From assembly GCA_927910885.1 (NCBI GenBank), contig CAKMOD010000147.1, positions 1 to 8,151 of the forward strand: a DNA stretch of 8,151 nt, in the 5' to 3' direction. Shown piece by piece: positions 1 through 6,120 of the stretch (the stretch's first letter is position 1; each line of letters starts with the position of its first letter). A program made the translations under genes and the position numbers. Source of the DNA: an uncultured Prevotella sp. (GTDB taxonomy: Bacteria > Bacteroidota > Bacteroidia > Bacteroidales > Bacteroidaceae). A model generated the notes under the pieces. The model had not been told where the DNA came from, searched no databases, and worked only from the letters and a program-made list of their open reading frames with translations.

Positions 1-403
1 CATATAACAAATTTGTAGCATCAAAACCACTTCCACAAATTCCATTAATTAATGCACATGCACCAGGTAAAATTTCATAAGATATTCCTCTTATAATAAC
101 TTCTTGTAAAATAACAAATCCTGGATCATTTATTATTGGCATTCCTGCATCTGATATTACAGAAACAGTTTTTCCATTTTCAATATTACTAATAATTTCT
201 TCAACTCTTTCACTTTCATTAAATTTATGATATGAAATTAATTTAGTATTAATATTATGAAATTTTAGTAAATTTTGACTATTTCTAGTGTCTTCACAAT
301 AAATTATATCGCTATTTTCTAAAACCTCTAAAGCTCTAAGTGTAATATCTTTCATATTACCAATAGGAGTTGGAACAAAATAGATGTTAGATACTCTTTC
401 CAT
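1..403 (-). CDS. rsmI: 16S rRNA (cytidine1402-2'-O)-methyltransferase RsmI, N-terminal part
   Basis: RsmI uses SAM to 2'-O-methylate C1402 of 16S rRNA in the decoding centre; it is a cytoplasmic tetrapyrrole-methylase-fold enzyme. I translated the minus strand from the ATG at 403-401 and read about 134 residues before the window edge cuts the gene, so the C-terminal half is missing. The family signatures appear in order: PTPIGNMKDIT near residues 11-21, EDTRNSQNLL (about 37-46), SYHKFNESER (about 57-66), VISDAGMPIINDPG (about 80-93) and LPGACALINGICGSG further on. The usual T of DAGTP is M here. An AAGGAG ribosome binding site (complement of 411-416) sits 7 nt before the ATG and fixes the start. 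The gene overlaps the end of trmN6 by 17 nt, an operon arrangement known from Firmicutes and Fusobacteria. It is very AT-rich, unlike everything after about 600. Function is near certain; host assignment is inference. Confidence 0.93.
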   Translation of the reverse strand, partial: MERVSNIYFVPTPIGNMKDITLRALEVLENSDIIYCEDTRNSQNLLKFHNINTKLISYHKFNESERVEEIISNIENGKTVSVISDAGMPIINDPGFVILQEVIIRGISYEILPGACALINGICGSGFDATNLLY

Positions 404-614
404 AATATATCTCCTTAATTTTATTTGTATATTCTCCATTTTTATCATAGATATATATATTTTCTTCAACAAACAAATTACTATTTCCATTTTTTACTAA
501 TTCAACCATAAATAAATGAGGTTTTGAATCAACATTAGTAGAAATAAATTGTATTCTTTTTGGTTCTATTCTTTTGGGGTGATAAAGCATATATAATAAT
601 CCCTTTGAAGCTCT
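387..614 (-). pseudogene. trmN6: C-terminal remnant of tRNA1(Val) adenine-37 N6-methyltransferase (TrmN6/YabB family)
   Basis: TrmN6 methylates N6 of A37 in a tRNA-Val. Only the C-terminal end is present. From the ATG at 590 it reads 67 residues, but the frame stays open back to 614, where a TAA lies at 615-617, and the extra residues (RASKGLLY) also look like family sequence. The recognisable parts are EPKRIQFIS, then YDKNGEYTNKIKEIYYG at the C-terminus, which resembles the end of B. subtilis YabB-type proteins as I remember them. Position supports the call: yabB and rsmI (yabC) are close neighbours in Firmicutes, and here the stop overlaps rsmI by 17 nt. The catalytic SAM domain with its NPPY motif, normally about 170 residues upstream, is absent; sequence beyond about 615 is not related. 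About 15 residues usually found between the HPKRI and EPKRI segments also seem to be missing. This is a fragment made by the join near 600, not a functional gene. Confidence 0.7.
411..416 (-). promoter_or_regulatory. Ribosome binding site of rsmI
   Basis: The minus strand reads AAGGAG here, 7 nt before the rsmI ATG. A strong Shine-Dalgarno sequence is typical of Firmicutes and Fusobacteria. The genes to the right of about 700 lack one, as is usual in Bacteroidota. This supports both the rsmI start and the idea that the two parts of the window have different origins. Confidence 0.8.
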
Positions 615-660
615 TTATGGTCAATAGATTAGGTTAATTTGGATAAAAATAATTAGTAGG
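565..660. other. Composition and gene-content junction (probable chimeric join)
   Basis: To the left are AT-rich minus-strand trmN6-rsmI genes with a strong Shine-Dalgarno sequence. To the right is a Bacteroidota-style promoter and Prevotella-like genes. The open frame of trmN6 stops at 615-617 with most of the gene missing, so the break most likely falls between about 565 and 640. No insertion sequence, tRNA, integrase or clear attachment repeat is seen at the border. I infer an assembly chimera or, less likely, a real transfer. Confidence 0.65.
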
Positions 661-683
661 CTATGAAAGTTTACTTTGAATTA

Positions 684-714
684 TTTGTGATTATCGATAA
701 AAAATGTACTTTTG
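684..714 (+). promoter_or_regulatory. Bacteroidota-type promoter of the secreted-protein operon
   Basis: A perfect -7 box TACTTTTG (consensus TAnnTTTG) lies at 707-714, and a TTTG -33 box at 684-687, separated by 19 nt, which fits the spacing known for Bacteroides sigma-ABfr promoters. The start of transcription would be near 718-720, giving a leader of about 120 nt before the ATG at 842. It is the first clearly Bacteroidota element right of the junction. Confidence 0.75.
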
Positions 715-841
715 TGTTCAGTATGCTAAAAGTCTGAAAGGAGGAAGACGAGAACCTAAAATTATATAGTGTAACGAACTTTTTGATAATTCTAAAAGAT
801 AAAGACAATCTTAATCATTAACAATTAACGATAAAGTAATT

Positions 842-2290
842 ATGAGAACTCTGCTATTATGTGTTATTGCGTTGTGCTCTCAGGTGATGAGTATGACTGC
901 CCAAGTGACAGGAAGAATAGAGTATCCTCACCGTGCTGACTATGAAGATCAGGTCGTATTACCTGTGGATGACAAAGGACTGGTCATTCAGTCGTTTGCT
1001 AAGGACAGCAAGGAGGGTAAGCGTTACTTCAAGACTGAGTTTTATTCAACCGCCATGAAACTGATAAGTACCGATTCAATATTGATTGATAAGGGTATGT
1101 ATTTCTATTCAGATGTGGTTGAGAGTGGTGTGCTTTATACTGTTTTGCGCCAGAAGGATGGTTCGTTTATGATTGTTGCTTTCAATCCTGTAACTCATAA
1201 AATAACCACAACGGATGGTGAATACACTCGTAAAGGGTCGATGAGAAATCTCGTTATTGCGAATGGGTCAGTTATTTTCAGTTCAACACAAAAGAAGTTG
1301 GAGCGTATCGGAATCATCGATTTGAAGACGGGTAATTGCCGATTTACCGATATCCACTTCCCAAAAGTGAAGGATAAGAATATTTTTGTACTTGAAAATA
1401 CCGTGATAGACAATACTATCTATGCGTTGGTAGGAGTAGAGACCGACGTTTATCTGCTTCGTATGGATATGCAAGGCAATCAGTTAGGTGCAAACAATCT
1501 TACGGCTGATCTTGCTGAACGAATCATCTCGGCATCAGTCTCAAAGGCAGGAAATAAGTTCTTTGTTACAGGAACTTACTCTAAGTCGAAGAAAGGTGGG
1601 GCGGAAGGTATTTTCTTCTCAGAGCTGAAAGATGATAGGTTCAATAATATTAAATTCTACAACTTCTTAAAACTGAAGAACTTTACGGAGTATATGAGCG
1701 ACCGTAAGCAAGCAAAGATTGAACGTAGAAAGGAAAAGGCAGAGAAGGCTGGTAAGGAATATTCGCTGAAGTATCTGATGGCTTCTCATCGTATTATGAC
1801 GGATGGTAAGGATTACTTCTACCTTGGTGAGGCTTACTATCCAGTTTATCGTACGACTTGGATTGGTACTACGATGGTGACAACCTTCGCAGGTTATAAC
1901 TATACACACGCCGTTCTTGTAAAGTTTGATGTTACAGGTAATCTGCTTTGGGATGAATGCTTCCCTATGGAACCACGTTTATTGCCGATGTATGTGAAGC
2001 GTTTTGTTTCTGCAAGTATGAAGGGTAATAATGTGAATCTTCTTTTTACTGATAAGAACCGACTGGTTTCAAAACTCTTTAGGAATGCTGATGGAAATGT
2101 GATTCAAGACCGTACATCGGAGATTATCGAAACGGATAATGATGACGAAGACGTTAAGAAGATGCGTTATTCTAACTCTCAGCACTGGTATGGAGATAAC
2201 TTCCTTGTCTATGGAACGCAGGTGGTGAAGAATTCTAAGACTGGTGAACGTCGTAAAGTGTTTGCTGTTACAAAGTACACTATAAAGTAA
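842..2290 (+). CDS. Secreted protein of unknown function, 482 aa
   Basis: I do not recognise the family. Residues 1-20 form a signal peptide (short basic start, hydrophobic LLLCVIAL core, likely cleavage after SMTA before Q21), with no lipobox, so the product is probably periplasmic or surface-exposed. After it come repeated short beta-strand pairs with turns such as NPVTHK, DLKTGN, DVTGN and NADGN, which suggest a beta-propeller-like or other all-beta fold; this is inference from the pattern. A highly charged segment at about 286-306 (KQAKIERRKEKAEKAGKE) interrupts the strands and is probably a helical insertion. An acidic patch DNDDED lies near 432-437. No catalytic motif is visible. The ATG at 842 is preceded by an A-rich leader without a Shine-Dalgarno sequence, as usual for Bacteroidota. 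It is the first gene of an operon with the barrel protein 7 nt downstream, so the two may act together at the cell envelope. Confidence 0.85.
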   Translation: MRTLLLCVIALCSQVMSMTAQVTGRIEYPHRADYEDQVVLPVDDKGLVIQSFAKDSKEGKRYFKTEFYSTAMKLISTDSILIDKGMYFYSDVVESGVLYTVLRQKDGSFMIVAFNPVTHKITTTDGEYTRKGSMRNLVIANGSVIFSSTQKKLERIGIIDLKTGNCRFTDIHFPKVKDKNIFVLENTVIDNTIYALVGVETDVYLLRMDMQGNQLGANNLTADLAERIISASVSKAGNKFFVTGTYSKSKKGGAEGIFFSELKDDRFNNIKFYNFLKLKNFTEYMSDRKQAKIERRKEKAEKAGKEYSLKYLMASHRIMTDGKDYFYLGEAYYPVYRTTWIGTTMVTTFAGYNYTHAVLVKFDVTGNLLWDECFPMEPRLLPMYVKRFVSASMKGNNVNLLFTDKNRLVSKLFRNADGNVIQDRTSEIIETDNDDEDVKKMRYSNSQHWYGDNFLVYGTQVVKNSKTGERRKVFAVTKYTIK

Positions 2291-2297
2291 TTGCGTT

Positions 2298-2831
2298 ATG
2301 AAGATGATGAAATGTGTAGATAAATTCCGCCTTTTTCAATGGCTTTTACTGCTTGGCTGTCTGCTTTGTGTTCCGCATAGTGTACAGGCACAGGCGTGGG
2401 ACGGAGAAGGAGATATTAAAGTTTATGCTGGTTATGCCAATGTTGGAGGGAGATCTGGTATAGAGTTAGGCAGCGATTATGCGCTTAGCGACTACGTTTC
2501 AGTAGGTGGACAGGCAACTTATGTCAATGTGAAGGACTATGATGAGGGACGTGATAGAGCCTTAATGGGGTATGACCTCAGTCTGATGGGTAACTATCAT
2601 TGGGCTGAAGTACTGAAACTACCATCCGTACTGGATATTTATAGTGGTGCTTCCGTCGGCTTACGAACAGCTGGTTTGCAGGCAGGTGTACGCTATAGTT
2701 TTAGTGAGACGTTTGGAATCTATGGGCAGGTGCGGCAGAATCTCTTCAAGACTTTTGGCGATGATGTGGAACATGGGCGCGTCTATCAAGGCAAAACAGC
2801 TCTCTCTGTGGGTCTGACAGTAACGTTTTAA
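2298..2831 (+). CDS. Small outer-membrane beta-barrel protein, 177 aa
   Basis: Residues 1-31 are a signal peptide: a basic start, a hydrophobic FQWLLLLGCLLCV stretch and a VQA cleavage site before Q32. LLGC at 18-21 resembles a lipobox, but it sits inside the hydrophobic core, so ordinary cleavage after A31 is more likely. The mature part of about 146 residues shows alternating polar/hydrophobic strands (IKVYAGYANV, YVSVGGQATYVNV, SVLDIYSGASVGL, AGLQAGVRYSF, FGIYGQVRQNL) and ends in TALSVGLTVTF. The terminal phenylalanine is the usual barrel-assembly signal. The size would suit roughly an eight-stranded barrel. It may belong to the Bacteroidota DUF6646-like group starting with QAWDGEGD, but I cannot confirm this. 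It starts 7 nt after the upstream gene and is surely cotranscribed with it; a terminator follows. The exact role (adhesion, channel or structural) is unknown. ATGs at residues 3 and 4 are possible alternative starts. Confidence 0.85.
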   Translation: MKMMKCVDKFRLFQWLLLLGCLLCVPHSVQAQAWDGEGDIKVYAGYANVGGRSGIELGSDYALSDYVSVGGQATYVNVKDYDEGRDRALMGYDLSLMGNYHWAEVLKLPSVLDIYSGASVGLRTAGLQAGVRYSFSETFGIYGQVRQNLFKTFGDDVEHGRVYQGKTALSVGLTVTF

Positions 2832-2900
2832 AGCTATTTATCCACTACTATTTTGTGGTGATTTGAATGTCAGAATGGTGAAGTACGTGTGTAAATAAAC

Positions 2901-2935
2901 AATAAAGGCTATCGAAGTTTCCGATAGCCTTTATT
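2901..2935. terminator. Bidirectional rho-independent terminator
   Basis: A perfect 14-bp stem (2901-2914 with 2922-2935, AATAAAGGCTATCG and its complement) encloses a 7-nt loop. The outer part of the stem is AATAAA/TTTATT, so both strands give a GC-rich stem followed by T residues. It lies between two convergent units, the plus-strand barrel gene ending at 2831 and the minus-strand 60-aa gene ending at 2953, and should stop transcription from both sides. Confidence 0.85.
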
Positions 2936-2952
2936 GGATGATAATAGTCTTT

Positions 2953-3135
2953 TTATTGATACTGACGGTGTCTGGCAATAATGTCTTCCGCAGGAATGCT
3001 AACAATATTACCGTTTTCATCACAATTGATGACAGGTTCATTTTTGGCAGCTTTCTCTTTTAACAAGATTCGTTCTGACTCAATAAACCCTTCTTCAATC
3101 GTTTTTAAATAGGCTTCTATTTCTTTATTTGACAT
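2953..3135 (-). CDS. Small partner protein of the zeta-like kinase, candidate antitoxin, 60 aa
   Basis: A 60-residue acidic/basic protein. The N-terminal two thirds (EIEAYLKTIEEGFIESERI and the lysine-rich LLKEKAAKNE) should be alpha-helical. It is followed by a small beta-turn-beta element, INCDENGNIVSIPAEDI, around residues 36-52. There is no signal peptide and no DNA-binding motif that I recognise. Its start overlaps the end of the zeta-like gene by 11 nt, which implies translational coupling and joint function. Small proteins of this shape often accompany zeta-like kinases in Bacteroidota, and I infer that it binds and neutralises the kinase. In classical epsilon/zeta and PezAT systems the antitoxin gene comes first; here it comes second. 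The overlap and start codon support a real gene despite its size. The antitoxin role is inferred from context only. Confidence 0.75.
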   Translation of the reverse strand: MSNKEIEAYLKTIEEGFIESERILLKEKAAKNEPVINCDENGNIVSIPAEDIIARHRQYQ

Positions 3136-3700
3136 AACTTCTTATCTTTCTAAATTTTACTTCATTACTAATTCTGGTTCTTATACTATTTCCTCCAAAA
3201 GCAATACGCTCTTTAGGCTGTATGCTATTATCATATATTGACCATATATCCACCTTATTCATAAACAAGTTAAATAGGTTTGATATTCCCAATACATACC
3301 TTCTGTATATTGTGTCTTTAGGAATGTTGTGTCCACCATTTCTTACTCTTTCAGTTACACGTATGCTTGCAAGCTCTGGTGATGGTAGCCAAAAGAATAA
3401 GAGATTGACTACGAATCCTCTTTGATGTGCCTTCTCTATGAGTTTAATATAAGAGCGAGTGGCAAGTGTTGTTTCAATAGAAAATGACTCATCTTTGCTT
3501 AAGAGGTAATCTATTCGTTGAAGCATCAACCTTCCTGCTTCAATGGCTGCACCTTCAGGGTTGAGTGGTGACAATCCTTTTGCTATTTCATCAGCGTTGA
3601 CAAACTCCTTTACCAAAAGAGCTTTTGGTAATATTGTCATAGAAGCTGTTGTCTTTCCAGCCCCATTACATCCTGCTATGATATATAAATGTTTTACCAT
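3125..3700 (-). CDS. Zeta-toxin-like P-loop kinase, 191 aa
   Basis: A predicted cytoplasmic kinase of the zeta toxin/AAA P-loop group. Known zeta toxins phosphorylate UDP-N-acetylglucosamine at the 3'-OH and so poison cell-wall synthesis; the substrate here is not proven. Numbering from the ATG at 3700: Walker A GCNGAGKT at 10-17; NADEIA at 35-40 with D37 in the place of the family's catalytic/base aspartate; SIETTLATR at 74-82; and RVRNGGHNIPKDTIYRRY at 118-135, a lid-type arginine-rich block typical of this group. The 191-aa length is shorter than zeta or PezT proteins of about 250-290 aa and fits the compact Bacteroidota type. A TTG at 3709 could extend the frame by three residues, but it lies inside the predicted -7 box, so I chose the ATG. 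The gene overlaps the 60-aa partner by 11 nt. A toxin role is likely; a housekeeping kinase role cannot be excluded. Confidence 0.85.
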   Translation of the reverse strand: MVKHLYIIAGCNGAGKTTASMTILPKALLVKEFVNADEIAKGLSPLNPEGAAIEAGRLMLQRIDYLLSKDESFSIETTLATRSYIKLIEKAHQRGFVVNLLFFWLPSPELASIRVTERVRNGGHNIPKDTIYRRYVLGISNLFNLFMNKVDIWSIYDNSIQPKERIAFGGNSIRTRISNEVKFRKIRSYVK

Positions 3701-3706
3701 TCGATG

Positions 3707-3738
3707 CAAAGATAATCTTTTATTATGAATAAAACAAG
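3707..3738 (-). promoter_or_regulatory. Promoter of the zeta-like unit, giving a near-leaderless mRNA
   Basis: On the minus strand, TATCTTTG (complement of 3707-3714) matches the -7 consensus TAnnTTTG exactly. A weaker CTTG (3735-3738) lies 20 nt upstream in place of the -33 TTTG. If the G at 3707 is about -4, transcription starts near 3703, only about 3 nt before the ATG at 3700. That rules out the TTG at 3709 as a start and predicts an mRNA with practically no leader. Confidence 0.6.
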
Positions 3739-3856
3739 TGAGTAGCCTTTTTTATTAATAGGTCATTTCTTTTTTGTTTTTTTTAATTTGTACCTAAAAA
3801 TCGATTGTGTTTGTAATAAGTTCTTGGTATGTTTGAAGGCTATATTTACTCGATAA

Positions 3857-3906
3857 GAAAGAAAAATAAAGGCAATAGCAACCAAATAGAGTTGGTAGCC
3901 ATTGCC
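3857..3906 (-). terminator. Rho-independent terminator of the pulA-susA unit
   Basis: On the minus strand an imperfect hairpin (3906-3871) pairs GGCAAT with ATTGCC and continues with GC and ACCAA/TTGGT pairs, with two mismatches (3877/3900 and 3880/3897) and a 6-nt loop. It is followed directly by a T-rich tail (TTTATTTTTCTTTC, complement of 3857-3870). It lies 85 nt after the susA stop and upstream of the zeta-like promoter, so it separates the starch genes from the toxin-like unit. Confidence 0.8.
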
Positions 3907-3990
3907 TATATATACAGTGTATGAAAAGTTTTTGGGCTATTGTCTAATGCGTAATTAATAATTATATAATCCTTCTAACTTACAGAGGAA

Positions 3991-5969
3991 TTAGAAGCTG
4001 AGCACCATTGCTTGTCGTTGTGTCAAAGGAATATTCTTTGTAAGGTCTACTGTAGCACCTGTAAGGACATCGGTGGCAGTTGTGTGTGAGCCAATTACTT
4101 CGGCATAGCGGGCTACATCGACTTGGTTGTCAGCTTTCTTACCATTGAGGATGGTGAGGACAGTCTTGCCATTATATTGACGAGCAAGAACGTAAACACC
4201 ATGGTGAGGAATGAATTGTGTCTGAGAACCGTTGATGATTACATCGTTGTTCTGTCGCCAATGGAGGAGACGGCTGGTCCAATCAAACATTGCATTCTCG
4301 GCTTTGGTACGGCCTTCACGTGTGAACTTATTGACCTTATCGCCAGGGAAACCACCAGGGAAGTCTTGTCGCACATTACCATCTGTTTCCGTTTTCGTAC
4401 CATTCATCAGAATCTCCGTACCATAATAAAGCTGTGGAATACGCTTCATTGTCAGCAAGAGAGCGTACGCCTGCTTTAAAGCTGTTGAGTCTTTACCATT
4501 GCCAAGGTAGCGGTCAGTATCGTGATTCTCAATGAATGCCATCACAGAAGATGGGTCAGTATAGAGGTAATCGTAGCAGAGAGAGTTGTAAATGCGGTTC
4601 CATCCCTTCCACCAATCATCTGTTTCCTCGTTCTTTGCCTGTGAAAGACGATCAAAGAAGGCGAAGTCCATCACGGTTTTCAGATAGCTGTTGACATCAG
4701 AGAGTTTGCTGTCTTTCTGCCAAGCTGCCGTATAAGCAGGTTCTGTTACCCATGTTTCGCCAACGGTGTTGAAGTTAGGATATTCCTTGTTGAGGACCTT
4801 CATCCAGTCTGCCATTGCTTGTCGGTCTGCGTAAGGGTAAGTATCCATACGTATTCCATCGATACCAACGGTCTCAATCCACCAAATAGAATTCTGAATC
4901 AGATACTTAATAACGTGTGGATTGCGCTGGTTGAGGTCAGGCATTGATGAAACAAACCATCCATCAACAGTTTCTGCCATGTCCACTTTGCTGGCGTATG
5001 GGTCGAGAACTGGAGTAAGCTTGTAGCTTGTTTGCAGCCCATAGTTAGGACTGTTAAACCAATCCTTTGATGGATAGTCTTTGATTGTCTTGCCGTTTTC
5101 ATCAATGCGTGTGTCCTTAGCCCATGGATGATAGTCTCCGCAATGGTTGAAAATCATATCCATTACCACCTTCAGTCCCTTCTTATGACATTCGTCAACG
5201 AGGGCTTTATACTCCTCATTTGTACCGAAGCGAGGTCAACGCGATAGTAGTCGGTTGTAGCATAGCCGTGATAAGTACTATGTTTGCCACCATCGGCAGG
5301 GCGATCATTCTCTAATACTGGCGTAAACCAGAGGGCAGTAACACCAAGGTCAGTGAAGTAATCGAGGTGCTGGCGGAGTCCTTCAAGGTCGCCACCGTGT
5401 CGAAGACTTGGCTCATTGCGGTCGCATAGTTGGTCTTCCATCCCTTTAATTACGTCGTTCTTTGGGTTGCCATTAGCAAAACGATCGGGCATCAGCATAT
5501 ACAAAACATCCGAGATATCGAAGCCTTTGCGGTCTGCTCCAGCCATCTCCCGTGCCTTTAGTTGGAACTTCTTTGTAGTCTTCTTACCGTTCTTATTAGA
5601 GAAAGTGAGGGTTACCTCACCCGGTTTCGCCCCTTTTAAGTTAAGATAAACAAGGAGATAATTAGGTGAATCGAGGCGTACGAGCGAGTCAATCTTTACG
5701 TCAGGGTAGTCCGTTGTGACGTCAGCAAACTTGATATCCTTGCCATATACCATCAGCTGTAACGTTGGGTCCTGCATGTCAGCGAACCAATTGGTAGGGT
5801 CCATGCGGGTTATGTTGGGAGTAGCTGTTCGATTATTGGCTTTCTTTTGAGCTGTCGTACTGTTCTGAGCGGTCATAGGAGATGATAAAAGAAGTAAGAA
5901 TAAAAGAATCTTCCAACTCGTTTGAAAGAGAGGAAGATTAGGATAGTTGGTTCTTTGTTTGCGGTTCAT
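3991..5969 (-). pseudogene. susA: SusA-like periplasmic neopullulanase/cyclomaltodextrinase (GH13), broken by a one-base frameshift
   Basis: In Bacteroides, SusA hydrolyses alpha-glucans and malto-oligosaccharides in the periplasm. With one base restored the product is 659 aa, near the ~617 aa of SusA. Order: signal peptide 1-34 (KILLFLLLLSS, cleavage after MTA); N-terminal cyclomaltodextrinase domain about 52-140 (ITRMDPTNWFADMQDP, LQLMVYGKDI); GH13 barrel about 150-560; C-terminal all-beta domain ending QAMVLSF. Corrected numbering of GH13 motifs: DMIFNHC with D271 and H276; MPDLN 343-347, a mark of the neopullulanase/oligoglucosidase intermediate group; GIRMD with nucleophile D376; VGETW with acid/base E405; ENHD with H483-D484. 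All are intact. The frame breaks at 5234-5235: GACCTCGC should be GACCCTCGC, restoring VDPRFGTNEEYKALVDE. As given, the upstream frame (5969-5172) ends after 20 off-frame residues, and the rest (5169-3991) has only a GTG internal start. It lies 151 nt behind pulA. A real mutation or a sequencing error in a C-run are both possible. Confidence 0.85.
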
Positions 5970-5993
5970 TTTAGGTAATTTATTCTGCTGTGG

Positions 5994-6042
5994 TATTGGG
6001 CTTATTAGCCTTATTAGCCTAATAGGGCCAATAAGCCCAATA
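5994..6042. repeat. Intergenic inverted repeat between pulA and susA
   Basis: A perfect 13-bp inverted repeat, TATTGGGCTTATT at 5994-6006 and its complement at 6030-6042, is extended inside by a mismatch and three further GC pairs (6008-6010 with 6026-6028). The left side also holds two direct copies of TTATTAGCC (6002-6010, 6011-6019). No T-tract follows on the minus strand, so it is not a standard terminator. It could be an mRNA-stabilising or processing hairpin that lets pulA and susA be expressed at different levels. Confidence 0.6.
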
Positions 6043-6120
6043 TTCCTAACAGCAATTAATAATCTGCTGAATGGTTAGTACTCCTCTCTTCGAGGGAGAA
6101 GTGGAGAAGGATATGGGTCC

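Noticed and set aside
2349..2361. Lipobox-like LLGC in the barrel protein signal peptide
   Set aside because: The cysteine is followed by more hydrophobic residues and a better VQA cleavage site; barrel proteins are not usually lipoproteins.
3701..3709. TTG start at 3709 for the zeta-like gene, adding three residues
   Set aside because: It overlaps the predicted -7 promoter box, and family proteins usually begin with the residues from the ATG at 3700.
3828..3835. Plus-strand TATGTTTG matching the -7 consensus
   Set aside because: No TTTG at the right distance (the nearest is 14 nt away) and no plus-strand gene follows; it would run into the terminator hairpin and antisense to susA.
4123..4479. 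Open plus-strand frame of 118 codons
   Set aside because: It lies fully inside the susA coding region on the opposite strand, whose protein has clear GH13 motifs; the antisense frame shows no recognisable domain.
6081..6106. Possible hairpin in the CTCCTCTC...GAGGGAGAAG spacer sequence
   Set aside because: Only about four continuous pairs can be formed; it may be a relic of a dispersed repeat, but that cannot be supported from this window.
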